64,000 nucleotides of DNA from Pseudarthrobacter enclensis (GCF_001457025.1 NZ_KQ758607.1:1-64000); one strand, 5' to 3'. Positions 19,793-30,096 are shown, counted from the stretch's first letter. The notes: generated by a model from the letters alone, not told the origin. Made by a program: numbers and translations.

Positions 19793-20050
19793 ATGACTGA
19801 CCTGAGCGCCACCGACAACACCACCGCGGGCGACCGCACCATCCGCGACTGGGCGGACCTTGCCGAGGAGATGTGGTCCTACCTCACCGGCAAAGGCGCC
19901 GCCATCAACTACCAGTTCATTGACATGACGGTGGAAGTTCCCCGGGACATCGGCCCTGATGCGCCGCGCGCCACCTGGAAGCTCAACGGCACCCTCCGGG
20001 TCACCACCAGCGACCGGGATGCGGCCGGTCCGGACGCGGACCGCGGCTGA
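19793..20050 (+). CDS. Hypothetical 85-residue protein
   Basis: I do not recognise the family. The product is acidic and soluble, with a helical N-terminal half (DWADLAEEMWSYLTGKGAAINYQF) and a beta-like half (IDMTVEVPRDI then ATWKLNGTLRVTT). ATG 19793 has GAAGGGGA upstream. It is followed after 5 bp by the FHA-like gene, so the two are probably translated from one transcript. The 231 bp before it, shared with DUF427, hold no other gene I can support. Confidence 0.7.
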   Translation: MTDLSATDNTTAGDRTIRDWADLAEEMWSYLTGKGAAINYQFIDMTVEVPRDIGPDAPRATWKLNGTLRVTTSDRDAAGPDADRG

Positions 20051-20055
20051 CCGCT

Positions 20056-20925
20056 ATGCCGGAGAACCGTCTGGACATTGATCTGGACTTTTCAATCACC
20101 GACGAGTCAGGCGCGGTCACCACGGGGCGGGCCGAAGCAGCCGGCACCGAAGTCACGGTGTCCCTGGCCGGCGTCGGGCCATTGTCCGGCGGCGGACTTA
20201 CGTCGCTGGAAGCCATCAAACCGCTGGCCGAGTTCCTGGCACGCCAGGGGATCAGTGTCACCCTGGCGGGACCGGACGGAAACATTGTCAGCCTCGGCAA
20301 GGTGGACAGCCCGGCGGCGCAGCGGCTGGTCACGCGCTCGCCGCACATCAAGCTGGGCAAGCTGGGGTCCCTGCTGCCCCTGGTCCGGCAGGGGCGGCGA
20401 CAGCCCGGGGGCACGCCGCTGCTGCCGCCGGTCACTCCCTTGCCGCTGTTTCCCACCGTCCAGCGGAAGGTCGTCCGCCGCGTCACCACGACGCACTACG
20501 CCAGGGGCGGCGGCCGTCCACGGCTGATCTTCGTCCAGGACGCCGCTTCCTGGACCGGCCAAATACCCCGGGAAGTGGCCCTGACGGAGGACATCACCAC
20601 GATCGGCAGCAACCCCGGCTCAGGCCTGGAGCTGGAGGGGCTGGAGGCGCTCCACGCCGAGATCCGGCACGACGACCAGGACGAGTACGTCCTGGTGCCG
20701 CACGGCCCGGTCAGCGGCAGCGTTGCGCGGTCCGGGCCATCCGTCCTGCGGACCGGTGCGAGGATCCAAATGGGGGAATGGTGCCTGGCGTTCTTCCGGG
20801 AGGAATTCGCCGACCACGGCCGTCCCTTCGGCGGACGCAGCGGCGGCGAGCTGGCCTACGAGCGCCCCCAGTTGGATCCGCGGACAGGAACCATGGAACG
20901 GGACAGCTCCGAAGGCGTGTGGTGA
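20056..20925 (+). CDS. FHA-like domain protein
   Basis: A 289-residue soluble protein. Residues of about 175-260 look like a forkhead-associated domain: TTIGSNPGSGLELEGLEALHAEIRHDD, then VSGSV and LRTGARIQMGEWCLAFF. The usual FHA arginine before GS is replaced (IGSNPGS), so phosphothreonine binding is uncertain. The N-terminal 130 residues carry no known domain. It follows the 85-residue gene after 5 bp and converges on the XPB helicase. Confidence 0.65.
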   Translation: MPENRLDIDLDFSITDESGAVTTGRAEAAGTEVTVSLAGVGPLSGGGLTSLEAIKPLAEFLARQGISVTLAGPDGNIVSLGKVDSPAAQRLVTRSPHIKLGKLGSLLPLVRQGRRQPGGTPLLPPVTPLPLFPTVQRKVVRRVTTTHYARGGGRPRLIFVQDAASWTGQIPREVALTEDITTIGSNPGSGLELEGLEALHAEIRHDDQDEYVLVPHGPVSGSVARSGPSVLRTGARIQMGEWCLAFFREEFADHGRPFGGRSGGELAYERPQLDPRTGTMERDSSEGVW

Positions 20926-20944
20926 TGTATGTGGGCGCCGCCCG

Positions 20945-22591
20945 TCACTCGGGGGCGTCCACGTCCTTGGCATCCATGATCCGGTACGCATAACCCTGCT
21001 CGGCCAGGAACCGCTGCCGCTTGGCGGCGAACTCCTGGTCCAGGGTGTCCCGGGCCACCAGCGAGTAGAACCGTGCCGCCCGGCCGTCCTTCTTGGGCCG
21101 CAGCAGCCTGCCCAGGCGCTGCGCCTCCTCCTGCCGCGACCCGAAGGAGCCGGACACCTGGATGGCCACGGAGGCCTCCGGCAGGTCGATGGAAAAGTTG
21201 GCCACCTTGGAGACCACCAGCGTCCGGATTTCTCCCGCCCGGAACGCGTCGAAAAGCTTTTGGCGGGCCTTGACCGGGGTGTCTCCCTTGATGACAGGTG
21301 CCTGCAGGCGCTCGCCGAGCTCATCGAGCTGGTCGATGTACTGGCCGATCACCAGCAGCTGTTCACCGGTGTGGCGTTCCACCAGTTGCTCCACGACGAG
21401 GGTCTTGGATTCGGACGTCGAGCAGAGCCGGTACTTGTCGGCGTCGTCTGCCATGGCATAGGCCACCCGTTCGTCCTTGGGCAGGTCCACCCTGACCTCC
21501 ACGCAGTCCGCGGGTGCGATGTAGCCCTGCGACTCGATGTCCTTCCACGGTGCGTCATACCGCTTGGGTCCGATCAGGCTGAAGACCTCGCCCTCACGTC
21601 CGTCTTCCCGGACCAGGGTTGCGGTCAGCCCCAGGCGGCGGCGGGCCTGCAGATCGGCCGTCATCCGGAAGATGGGGGCCGGGAGGAGGTGGACCTCGTC
21701 GTAGATGATCAGTCCCCAGTCGTGCCCGTCCACCAGCTCCAGGTGCGGGTACAGGCCGCCGCGCCTGGTGGTCAGCACCTGGTAGGTGGCGATGGTGACC
21801 GGGCGGACCTCCTTCAGCGCTCCCGAGTATTCGCCGACCTCGTCCTCCGTCAGCGACGTCCGCTTCAGCAGTTCGTCCTTCCACTGCCGGGCCGCCACCG
21901 TGTTCGTTACCAGGATCAGGGTGGTGGTGGAACCGGTGGCCATGGCCGCGGCGCCCACCAGCGTCTTGCCGGCACCGCACGGGAGGACCACCACGCCGCT
22001 GCCGCCGGACCAGAAGTTCTCGCTGGCCAACCGCTGGTAGGGGCGCAACTGCCAGCCGTCCTCGTTCAGCGCGATCAGGTGCGGCGTGCCGTCGACGTAC
22101 CCTGCGAGGTCTTCCGCCGGCCAGCCGATCTTCAGCAGGAGCTGCTTGAGCTGGCCGCGCTGCGAGGCATGGACCACCACCGTTTCGCCGTCAATCCGCG
22201 GCCCCAGCAACGGCTGGATCTTCTTCGCCCGGATTACTTCCTCCAGGACCGGATAGTCGTCGGTCCGCATGACCAGTCCGTGTTGCGGGTCCTTTTCCAG
22301 CCGCAGCCGGCCGTACCGGGACATCGTTTCCTCGATGTCGATGAGGAGCGAATGGGGTACCGGGAAGCGGGAGTACTTCAACAGCGTGTCCAGCACCTTT
22401 TCGGCGTCCAGGCCGGCGGCGCGCGCATTCCACAGGCCAAGCGGGGTCAGCCGGTAGCTGTGCATGTGTTCCGGTGCGCGCTCCAGCTCGGCGAACGGCG
22501 CAATGGCATGGCGCGCCTCGGTGGCAAGGCTGTGGTCCACTTCGAGCAGGATGGTTTTATCGCTCTGGACGATCAGGGGTCCGTCATTCAC
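20945..22591 (-). CDS. XPB-type DNA repair helicase
   Basis: A 548-residue superfamily 2 3'-5' DNA helicase/translocase. An N-terminal damage-recognition-like domain is followed by helicase motifs: PCGAGKTLVGA (Walker A), YDEVHLLPAP (Walker B, DEVH), LTATLVREDG and the C-terminal motif VI region GSFGSRQEEAQRLGRLLRPK. GTG 22591 was chosen because GAAGGACT lies upstream and homology begins there. It starts 13 bp after the Helicase_C_3 gene, implying that the two proteins act together. Confidence 0.93.
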   Translation of the reverse strand: MNDGPLIVQSDKTILLEVDHSLATEARHAIAPFAELERAPEHMHSYRLTPLGLWNARAAGLDAEKVLDTLLKYSRFPVPHSLLIDIEETMSRYGRLRLEKDPQHGLVMRTDDYPVLEEVIRAKKIQPLLGPRIDGETVVVHASQRGQLKQLLLKIGWPAEDLAGYVDGTPHLIALNEDGWQLRPYQRLASENFWSGGSGVVVLPCGAGKTLVGAAAMATGSTTTLILVTNTVAARQWKDELLKRTSLTEDEVGEYSGALKEVRPVTIATYQVLTTRRGGLYPHLELVDGHDWGLIIYDEVHLLPAPIFRMTADLQARRRLGLTATLVREDGREGEVFSLIGPKRYDAPWKDIESQGYIAPADCVEVRVDLPKDERVAYAMADDADKYRLCSTSESKTLVVEQLVERHTGEQLLVIGQYIDQLDELGERLQAPVIKGDTPVKARQKLFDAFRAGEIRTLVVSKVANFSIDLPEASVAIQVSGSFGSRQEEAQRLGRLLRPKKDGRAARFYSLVARDTLDQEFAAKRQRFLAEQGYAYRIMDAKDVDAPE

Positions 22592-22604
22592 GCAGGACAG
22601 TCCT

Positions 22605-25082
22605 TCACTGGTGCAGTTCTTCTGCAGCTTCGATGTCGATGATGCGGTGGATGGACAGGACCCGTTCGGTATCCCTGGCGGGGTCGAAGACCCGGACGCG
22701 TCCACCGCTTACGGATAACGGAACAACGGTTTCCAACGTGGCATTCCCGACGCTGTCCACCACGTTCATGCTGATCCGCTGTTTCAACCGGATGGCGCGC
22801 TGCAGCGCTTCCAGCCCCAGCTGGGTGGCCGCCTCCGCGTCCCGGCCCGCACCAGGGTGAGGCGCGACGCCGGCGCCGGCCTGCCGCAGCACGGCCAGTT
22901 GGGCGTCCACGTCCTCAGTGGAGGGAGCCATCCGCGGTGCCGTGTAGACAGGCCGCGGATTCTCCGGCGGTTCGGCGCTGCGCCGCAGGCGCACGGCCGG
23001 GTCCTCCGCGCCGTCGACTGCGGGGGAGAGGCCCAGGCTCCGCAGCACCTGGACCGTTTCCCGCGGCGCCGAGGACGAGGCCAGGACGGTGGGGGCAAGC
23101 CGTACCAGCCCCAACGCCGCTGCGCGGGGACCGGCCATCAGCTCCTCGAGGGCGGCTTCGTCGTCGCTGTGGATGAAGCTTGCGGCGGAGCCCACCCGGA
23201 GCTGCCCGTGGCGGGACGCGGTGTCCTCGATCAGGTACTCGAGGGGCTGCGGCACGGCAGTGGCGGAATGTTCGCGCAGGAAGGCCAGCAGGCGGCCGGC
23301 ATCGTGCCCGGCATCCAGCGCCCGCCTCACCGACGCTTCCGAGAACCGGTAGATGGTTGCCGGTCCCTGGCCTTCGGCGTCCGCCATGGCCAGGAGCTTT
23401 TCCGCCAGGTCGGGCGACAGGTAGCCGGGGGCCACGGCGGTGAGGTCGGCCTGGAGCAGTACGTGGTTCAGCGCTGCCGGCAGGTGTTCCCCCAGGAGGG
23501 TAAGGGCCTGGTCAGGGTGGTCCGCGGCCAGGGCCGCGCCCAGCTGGCTGAGGGCACCGGACCCCACGAGGCCCAGCAGTTCGGCTTCGGCCAGGACGCC
23601 GCGGATCAGGGAGCTGAAGCGCCGTGCCATCCGCGGCTGCGCCCATTCGGCGCGCTGGAGGACCGCTGCGGCGTCGAGGACGGGCGCCGTACCGTCGGCG
23701 GACGCAGCCTCGCCGGTGAGCTCCAGCAGTATTTCCAGGATGCGTTTGCGGATGACCGGGGCGTCCGGGCGCTGCGCTTCGGCGGACAACGGGACGATGG
23801 AGCCACCGGCACCGGACCGGTGCGCGGCAGGGACCCCGGACGCACCGTTGACCGGTTGGCCCACCAGGGACGGGACACGCTCACTGGACAGCCACGCGTT
23901 GACCAGCCAGAGCCACTGTTCCTGCCGGGGCAAAACCAGCCATTCCAGCTGCGGCGGCTGCACCCAGGAGGAGGAATCGACGTCGAGGCGGATGAGTCCG
24001 GCCAAGGCGCAGAGTTCCAGGAGCACTCCCACCTGGGGCTGTCCGATCCGCAGCATGTCGGCAAGCCGCCGCGTCTCCCGGACGCCGACCCCGCCGCTGC
24101 GCAGGGTGGCCAGCGGCTGGCGCTGCACCGCGTGGAGGAGTTCTCCCACCAGGCGCAGGGTGTCCGAGATGGCGCTCAGGGCGGCGTTCCGGCGGAGGGC
24201 CGCGGAGGTGCTGCCGAGCTCCGGGACCGGAGGCGTCAGCGTGAAGTCGTTAATGATGGCGCCGCCGCGCAGGGACAACCCCACGCTGTGGGGCAGTTCC
24301 ACGTGGGCGGCGTCCAGCGGGACCAGCAGGCCCCGCGCCAGGAGCCAGTCGATGGGGCCGGCGTCGGCGCCCTCGGTGAGCACTGACGCCTTGCGCTGTG
24401 CCTGGGGGACGGCACCCATGGCCCAGTTCCGGAACCTGGCGAGCAGCGCCGTCGTCCGTTCCGGGGCGTGGGCCAGGATCTGCTGCAGGGCTTCCGGCGA
24501 TGATGTCCAATGCTGCAGCGCCAGTGCCGCTTCCATCGGTGTGGTGGCGTCCTGGATGTCCACACCGCTGCGGTGCAGTTCGGAGACCACCTGGACTGCC
24601 CGCTGCGCGAACGCGGGCTGGAGCCGGACCAGCTCCGTGTAGCTCCGCCCCAGGCCGGCCGGATAGATGCCCACGACGTCCTTGAGGCTGCCCACCGGGA
24701 GGTAGAAGCGCTGGCGGCCGGCGGACGTGCCGGGCGGGGGATCGGCGCGGTGCACCAGGGCAAGTTCCTGCAGGCGGCCCAGGATGCCTTCAAGCGTGGC
24801 CTGGGATGAACCGGTGATCAGCTTCCGGAGCGTGGCCGCCGTGGCGCTGTGCCCGGTATCCGTGTTGGTGCACAGATGAAGGGTCTCCAGAACCTGCATC
24901 TGCGGCCGGTTGAGCCGTTCAAGGGCCCGCTGGACGCTGACCCGCGAACTTGCCCGGGCGGCGAGGGCGGGGAAATCCGGCACGGAAGGGGAGAGCAGAT
25001 CCGGCCGCGCGTCGAACAGCTCCCGCAACGAGTCGTCGCTGCGGGCCGCCAGGTCCTTGCTGAGCGCGCGAATGAGGGACAT
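22605..25082 (-). CDS. Helicase-associated (Helicase_C_3 type) large protein
   Basis: An 825-residue soluble protein that in actinobacteria is regularly encoded next to XPB. It lacks Walker motifs. The N-terminal half contains winged-helix-like repeats (RLNRPQMQVLETLHLC, TLRKLITGSSQATLEGILGRLQEL). The C-terminal third has the Helicase_C_3 segment (ALNHVLLQADLTAVAPGYLSPDLAEKLL). The last 75 residues (AIRLKQRISMNVVDSVGNATLETVVPLSVSG) resemble a WYL-like barrel. Start ATG 25082 (MSLIRALSKDLAARSDDSLREL). Probably the XPB partner; function unproven. Confidence 0.8.
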   Translation of the reverse strand: MSLIRALSKDLAARSDDSLRELFDARPDLLSPSVPDFPALAARASSRVSVQRALERLNRPQMQVLETLHLCTNTDTGHSATAATLRKLITGSSQATLEGILGRLQELALVHRADPPPGTSAGRQRFYLPVGSLKDVVGIYPAGLGRSYTELVRLQPAFAQRAVQVVSELHRSGVDIQDATTPMEAALALQHWTSSPEALQQILAHAPERTTALLARFRNWAMGAVPQAQRKASVLTEGADAGPIDWLLARGLLVPLDAAHVELPHSVGLSLRGGAIINDFTLTPPVPELGSTSAALRRNAALSAISDTLRLVGELLHAVQRQPLATLRSGGVGVRETRRLADMLRIGQPQVGVLLELCALAGLIRLDVDSSSWVQPPQLEWLVLPRQEQWLWLVNAWLSSERVPSLVGQPVNGASGVPAAHRSGAGGSIVPLSAEAQRPDAPVIRKRILEILLELTGEAASADGTAPVLDAAAVLQRAEWAQPRMARRFSSLIRGVLAEAELLGLVGSGALSQLGAALAADHPDQALTLLGEHLPAALNHVLLQADLTAVAPGYLSPDLAEKLLAMADAEGQGPATIYRFSEASVRRALDAGHDAGRLLAFLREHSATAVPQPLEYLIEDTASRHGQLRVGSAASFIHSDDEAALEELMAGPRAAALGLVRLAPTVLASSSAPRETVQVLRSLGLSPAVDGAEDPAVRLRRSAEPPENPRPVYTAPRMAPSTEDVDAQLAVLRQAGAGVAPHPGAGRDAEAATQLGLEALQRAIRLKQRISMNVVDSVGNATLETVVPLSVSGGRVRVFDPARDTERVLSIHRIIDIEAAEELHQ

Positions 25083-25092
25083 CAGTCCAACG

Positions 25093-25326
25093 TTACCGCT
25101 GGTCAGCTTTTCCTGCCCGGCGCCGACCGGCAACACTGTCCAGGACGAGGAAGAGCATGAGGACAAACGCGGCTGGGAGTCCGTACAGCGCGGCATACGT
25201 TACCCAGGCCGGAGCCACCGCGCCCGCGAAGGCGAAGGCCATCACCGCTGCCACGGCGGCCAGGGAGAGCACTGCAATGACGGCGGCGGCAATCATGAGG
25301 GGCCGCCGGTAGCGCGAGGGTGTCAT
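25093..25326 (-). CDS. Small two-helix membrane protein
   Basis: A 77-residue hydrophobic protein with two membrane helices (about 11-32 and 37-62), a basic start and a basic end. No family recognised. Its stop lies 10 bp ahead of the Helicase_C_3 start, so it is probably the first gene of the helicase operon. The 203-bp region upstream, shared with the divergent cold-shock gene, should contain both promoters. Confidence 0.65.
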   Translation of the reverse strand: MTPSRYRRPLMIAAAVIAVLSLAAVAAVMAFAFAGAVAPAWVTYAALYGLPAAFVLMLFLVLDSVAGRRRAGKADQR

Positions 25327-25529
25327 GGACGTAACGCTACCGTTCCTCCGCCGCGGTGCGTGAACCCTGCCGTCCGGCCCCCGCAAGGCGTGAATGTGCC
25401 GCCGGGCAGGATAACCTTGATGACAGACCAACACGTGCACGGCCGCCATGCCTTGAACCCGCACAACGGCGCGGATGCGGTGGCCGCCGGCCGTGTCTCA
25501 TGAACAGCAGAACGAAGAAGGTTGATTAC

Positions 25530-25913
25530 ATGCCTACCGGCAAGGTCAAGTGGTACGACAAGGACAAGGGCTTCGGGTTCCTCGCAGGCGAGGACGGCCA
25601 GGAAGTCTTCCTCCCCAAATCGTCGCTGCCCGAGGGCGTGACGGAACTTAAAGCCGGCACCCGGGTGGAGTTCGGCGTGGCCGACGGACGCAAGGGCGCC
25701 CAGGCCCTGGGCCTGCGGGTCCTGGACAAGACCCCCTCGATCGCCAAGGCCAAGCGGCCCAGCGCCCGCGACCTTGCGCCGCTGGTCCAGGACCTGGTGA
25801 CGGTACTGGACAACCTCTCCGGCACCCTCTCCAAGGGCAAGTACCCGGACGGCAACAAGGGCAAGGCCATCGCTGCCGCCCTGCGTAAGGTTGCCGACGA
25901 GCTGGACGTTTAG
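25530..25913 (+). CDS. Cold-shock-domain protein with C-terminal helical extension
   Basis: A 127-residue protein. Residues 1-66 form a cold-shock domain with RNP1-like KGFGFL and RNP2-like EVFLPKSSL, where the usual histidine of VFVH is leucine. Residues 67-127 form a basic and helical tail (RDLAPLVQDLVTVLDNLSGTL). GAAGAAGG lies 8 bases before ATG 25530; an in-frame ATG at 25500 would add ten residues. It is followed after 6 bp by the DUF3027 gene, an arrangement common in actinobacteria. Confidence 0.9.
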   Translation: MPTGKVKWYDKDKGFGFLAGEDGQEVFLPKSSLPEGVTELKAGTRVEFGVADGRKGAQALGLRVLDKTPSIAKAKRPSARDLAPLVQDLVTVLDNLSGTLSKGKYPDGNKGKAIAAALRKVADELDV

Positions 25914-25919
25914 GCGCCC

Positions 25920-26609
25920 ATGAACCCGGAAGCTGAACAGGCCAACGCAGGCGTGCAGGCACCAGCCCAGGAACCGGCCGGCGCCGCCGCCGGACGTCCC
26001 GCGCCGTCCCGTGCAGCCGCGAAGCCGGCCACCAGGCGCAAGGCGGGCGTCCCGGTATGGCGGACAGGAAAGCCGGACGCGTTCCTGGCCGCCGCCGCGG
26101 ACATTGCCCGTACCGCCATTGAAGGCATCACCGACGCCTCGCACATAGGCCCGCACCTGGCCGCCAAGAGCGAAGGCGACCGGCTGGTGACGCACCTGTT
26201 CGAGTCCAGGCTGCCCGGCTACGCGGGGTGGCAGTGGTTCGCCGTGCTGACCCGCAACTCCCGCTCCAAGGTGGTCACGGTCAGCGAACTGGGCCTGTTG
26301 CCGTCCGAGGACTCCATCCTGGCGCCGGAGTGGGTGCCGTGGGCGGAGCGGGTCCGGCCGGAGGATGAGCAGGAGCAGGACGCGGAGCAGGAGGCGTCCG
26401 CGGAACAGCCCGGCTCCGCATCCGGACAAGGGGACCCTGCGGGACCGGCCGCTCCGGAAGAAACTCCTGCCGGACAGGATTCCGCCGGTCAAAATTCTTC
26501 CGGGCAGGACTCTGCCGGGCCGGACACAACAGAAGCGGACCCCGGCGAGCAGGACACAGCGGACGTGGACTCTGCCGATGACGGCGGCCGGCCGGCAAAG
26601 GCTGACTGA
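25920..26609 (+). CDS. DUF3027 protein
   Basis: A 229-residue protein of the actinobacterial DUF3027 family, function unknown. The folded core (about 38-150) includes VWRTGKPDAFLAAAADIAR, GYAGWQWFAVLTRN and ILAPEWVPWAERVRPED. The last 75 residues are a low-complexity acidic tail of Asp, Glu, Gln, Ser and Gly with repeats of the type GQDSAGQNSSGQDSAG. Its tight link to the cold-shock gene suggests a role with RNA or stress, which is inference only. Confidence 0.85.
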   Translation: MNPEAEQANAGVQAPAQEPAGAAAGRPAPSRAAAKPATRRKAGVPVWRTGKPDAFLAAAADIARTAIEGITDASHIGPHLAAKSEGDRLVTHLFESRLPGYAGWQWFAVLTRNSRSKVVTVSELGLLPSEDSILAPEWVPWAERVRPEDEQEQDAEQEASAEQPGSASGQGDPAGPAAPEETPAGQDSAGQNSSGQDSAGPDTTEADPGEQDTADVDSADDGGRPAKAD

Positions 26610-26620
26610 CGGCGCAGAGC

Positions 26621-26734
26621 GGCGCCGTCCGGGATGAACCCGGGCGGCGCCGTCGTGCTTAAACGTTCTGTCCTGCTGACGTGCCCGGGAAGGCAAAGGC
26701 CTGCCCGCAGGCCGGAGCCCGGAAGGCTCCGGCC
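26621..26734. terminator. Two hairpins between convergent DUF3027 and serC genes
   Basis: The first stem (26621-26653) pairs GGCGCCGTCCGGG with CCCGGGCGGCGCC around ATGAA. The second (26710-26734) pairs GGCCGGAGCC with GGCTCCGGCC around CGGAA. Neither has a long T-run, so they may be weak intrinsic terminators or simple stabilising 3' hairpins for the two genes. Confidence 0.5.
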
Positions 26735-26773
26735 CGCGAACAGGCCCCTGACTAACCAGGCCGACGGCGGGAG

Positions 26774-28093
<1,320 letters not shown>

Positions 28094-28098
28094 TCAAA

Positions 28099-28117
28099 AT
28101 AGGCTAAGCTTGCCTCC
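28099..28117 (+). promoter_or_regulatory. DtxR-box-like site upstream of the dtxR-family gene
   Basis: AATAGGCTAAGCTTGCCTCC contains AGGCTAAGCTTGCCT, an imperfect palindrome close to the DtxR/IdeR box. It lies about 72 bp before the regulator gene and suggests self-regulation by iron. Confidence 0.5.
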
Positions 28118-28188
28118 GGACCACGCCGCGCTGAAGGCGGCGACACGGCGGGAACACGCAGGGTATTGCGCTCGAGGAGCTGAGCTGG

Positions 28189-28884
28189 ATGACGGATCTG
28201 ATCGACACTACGGAGATGTACCTTCGCACCATTCTGGAGCTGGAGGAAGAGAACATCGTCGCCCTGCGTGCCCGTATTGCCGAGCGGTTGCGCCACTCCG
28301 GGCCCACAGTGTCCCAGACCATCGGCCGGATGGAGCGCGACGGGCTGGTGGTGGTGTCCGGCGACCGGCACCTGGAACTGACCGAAACCGGCCGCAAACG
28401 CGCCACGGAGGTCATGCGCAAGCACCGGCTCGCCGAGCGCCTGCTGGCCGATGTCATCGGCCTGGACTGGGCCTATGTGCACGACGAAGCCTGCCGCTGG
28501 GAACACGTCATGAGTGAGCGCGTCGAGCGCCGGATCTACGAAATGCTCGACCACCCCACCGAGTCTCCCTACGGCAACCCGATCCCGGGCCTCGCGGCGC
28601 TGGGCGGCCAGCCCGGCCAACCGGCCGGCGACGACGCCATCAGCCTCCTGGAGGCCATGAAGTCCTACGCCGCGGCGTCCACCGTGACCATCAGCAGGCT
28701 TGCCGAGCCCATCCAGGTGGAACCGGAGCTGCTGGCCCAGCTGGACGAGGGCGGCATCCGCCCCGGCGCGGGTGTTTCCCTGGAACGCGTGGGGGACTAC
28801 ATTTCGGTCCGCGTGCCCGGCATCGAAGGCGCCCTCGAGCTGCCTCCTGAAGTGGCCGCCCACGTGTTCGTCGCCGTCCGCTGA
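28189..28884 (+). CDS. DtxR/IdeR family metal-dependent repressor
   Basis: A 231-residue regulator that binds DNA when loaded with ferrous iron or manganese. It has three parts: a winged helix ([29 protein letters not shown]), a metal-binding and dimerisation domain ([27 protein letters not shown], with the [13 protein letters not shown] segment) and a C-terminal SH3-like domain. The full three-domain length favours the DtxR/IdeR class over MntR. GAGGAG precedes ATG 28189. Likely targets in this window are its own promoter and the siderophore-interacting gene. Confidence 0.92.
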   Translation: MTDLIDTTEMYLRTILELEEENIVALRARIAERLRHSGPTVSQTIGRMERDGLVVVSGDRHLELTETGRKRATEVMRKHRLAERLLADVIGLDWAYVHDEACRWEHVMSERVERRIYEMLDHPTESPYGNPIPGLAALGGQPGQPAGDDAISLLEAMKSYAAASTVTISRLAEPIQVEPELLAQLDEGGIRPGAGVSLERVGDYISVRVPGIEGALELPPEVAAHVFVAVR

Positions 28885-28953
28885 GGGACGAAACAGCACC
28901 GAACGCCTGGTGTCCATACCCCGTGAGGGCTGCATCACGCAAAGATAACGGAA

Positions 28954-28983
28954 TTGTTACTAAGGGACTTAAGCCCCTATAGT
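28954..28983 (+). promoter_or_regulatory. Promoter of the first c-di-AMP riboswitch transcript
   Basis: TTGTTA (28954-28959) and TATAGT (28978-28983) are separated by 18 bp. The start would be near 28990, about 35 bases before the riboswitch core. The promoter sits in a locally AT-rich stretch. Confidence 0.55.
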
Positions 28984-29024
28984 TGAGTCCAAGCGTTGAT
29001 ACTTAAGCGTTACCTGATCCGGAG

Positions 29025-29241
29025 CCGAGCTCTGCCAGCGGATCGGGCGTACAAGCAATTACTGGCAGAGGCGGGGGAACCACAACAGGCAGCGGGGGAC
29101 TGCCTTGGGGTGAAGTCCGTCAGCAGCAAGCCTCTTCCAGTGAAGGAACCTTCCGGGGATATCTCTGTGCCGCAGCTTGCCAACGGCGGACCGGGTCTTT
29201 GTGCTCTCTGACCCGAATCCGACAGCTAACTTCGCAGGCTA
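29025..29241 (+). ncRNA. ydaO/yuaA-type c-di-AMP riboswitch 1
   Basis: The conserved elements of this class are in order: CTCTGCCA pairing with TGGCAGAG, GGCGGGGGAACC, CTTGGGGTGAAG, then CCCGAATCCGACAGCTAAC and TTCGCAGGC near the 3' end. Known members bind c-di-AMP and turn expression off. It ends about 20 bases before the M23 peptidase start. The insert between the two conserved halves is longer than in copy 2. The boundaries given are approximate. Confidence 0.93.
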
Positions 29242-29259
29242 TCCAGAGAGGAACCCTTC

Positions 29260-30096
29260 TTGACCATGCAGACCCCCCGGGGCCGCCGGCGAGCGGCTGG
29301 CCCCGCTGCGACGCCGCGTGCTGTCGACGTCGCCCCCGCAGGTGACTCCACGCGCCCCCGCGATATCCACCGTGATGCGCGCCGCCGTCGGGGTCCGTTC
29401 AGGCAGATCACAGAGTTCGCCTCGGCCAGCGGCATCGGCCAGAAAGCCGGCGTGGCCCTGGCGGCCACCGGCCTGGTATTGACGGTCGCCGTCCCGGCAA
29501 CCGGTCCCGTCATGGCCACCGGCACCGCCGGAACGGGATCCGTGGCGGCATCTTCCGTGACGCCGCAACCGGAGATTTCCGCGGAAGCAGGCGCCCAGAT
29601 CGACTTCAGCCGCTCCGCGGTGGTCACCCAGGCGGACCCTGACGGCAAGCTCAAGCAGCTGCTCAGTGCCCAGTCTGCCGGGTCCGTTTCGCGGGCCGCG
29701 TCCGCAGGGACCCTGGGTGCCCCGCTGGCCAGCATGGCCACGGCCTCCCCGTTCGGCTACCGGGTCAGCCCCATTACCGGCGGCATGGGCGACTTCCACC
29801 GCGGCCAGGACTATGTGGCACAGTGCGGCACCTCGGTGATGGCTGCTGCCACCGGGACGGTAACGTTCGTGGGCTGGCACCAGTACGGCGGCGGCAACCG
29901 CGTGGTGGTGGACCACGGCAACGGCCTGGAGACCACCTACAACCACCTCTCGTCATTCAACGTGACAGAGGGCCAGACCGTGTCGCGCGGCGATGTCATA
30001 GCCCTGAGCGGGACCACCGGCGCTTCCACCGGCTGCCACCTGCACTTCGAGGTGCAGGTCAACGGTGAAGTCGTTGACCCCACCGGCTGGCTCTAG
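29260..30096 (+). CDS. Secreted M23 (LytM) peptidase
   Basis: A 278-residue exported zinc endopeptidase expected to cut peptidoglycan cross-bridges. A long basic N-terminus (about 60 residues) precedes a hydrophobic signal (VALAATGLVLTVAVPATGP). The catalytic LytM domain contains His180 and Asp184 (FHRGQDY) and the His260-x-His262 pair in GCHLHFEV. GAGAGGAA favours TTG 29260; ATG 29266 is the alternative. Expression is governed by the c-di-AMP riboswitch just upstream. The related secreted hydrolases downstream make this a cell-wall remodelling locus. Confidence 0.9.
   Translation: MTMQTPRGRRRAAGPAATPRAVDVAPAGDSTRPRDIHRDARRRRGPFRQITEFASASGIGQKAGVALAATGLVLTVAVPATGPVMATGTAGTGSVAASSVTPQPEISAEAGAQIDFSRSAVVTQADPDGKLKQLLSAQSAGSVSRAASAGTLGAPLASMATASPFGYRVSPITGGMGDFHRGQDYVAQCGTSVMAAATGTVTFVGWHQYGGGNRVVVDHGNGLETTYNHLSSFNVTEGQTVSRGDVIALSGTTGASTGCHLHFEVQVNGEVVDPTGWL

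Noticed and set aside
20723-24386. 639- and 509-codon plus-strand frames opposite the XPB operon
   Set aside because: They are shadows of the helicase genes, and the predicted products are low-complexity.
25420-25503. 27-codon frame MTDQHVHGRHALNPHN... before the long cold-shock gene
   Set aside because: No ribosome-binding site, and it lies within the promoter and leader region. Conservation would be needed to accept it.
28996-29211. 71-codon frame inside the first riboswitch
   Set aside because: The conserved RNA elements explain this stretch; the frame has no ribosome-binding site.
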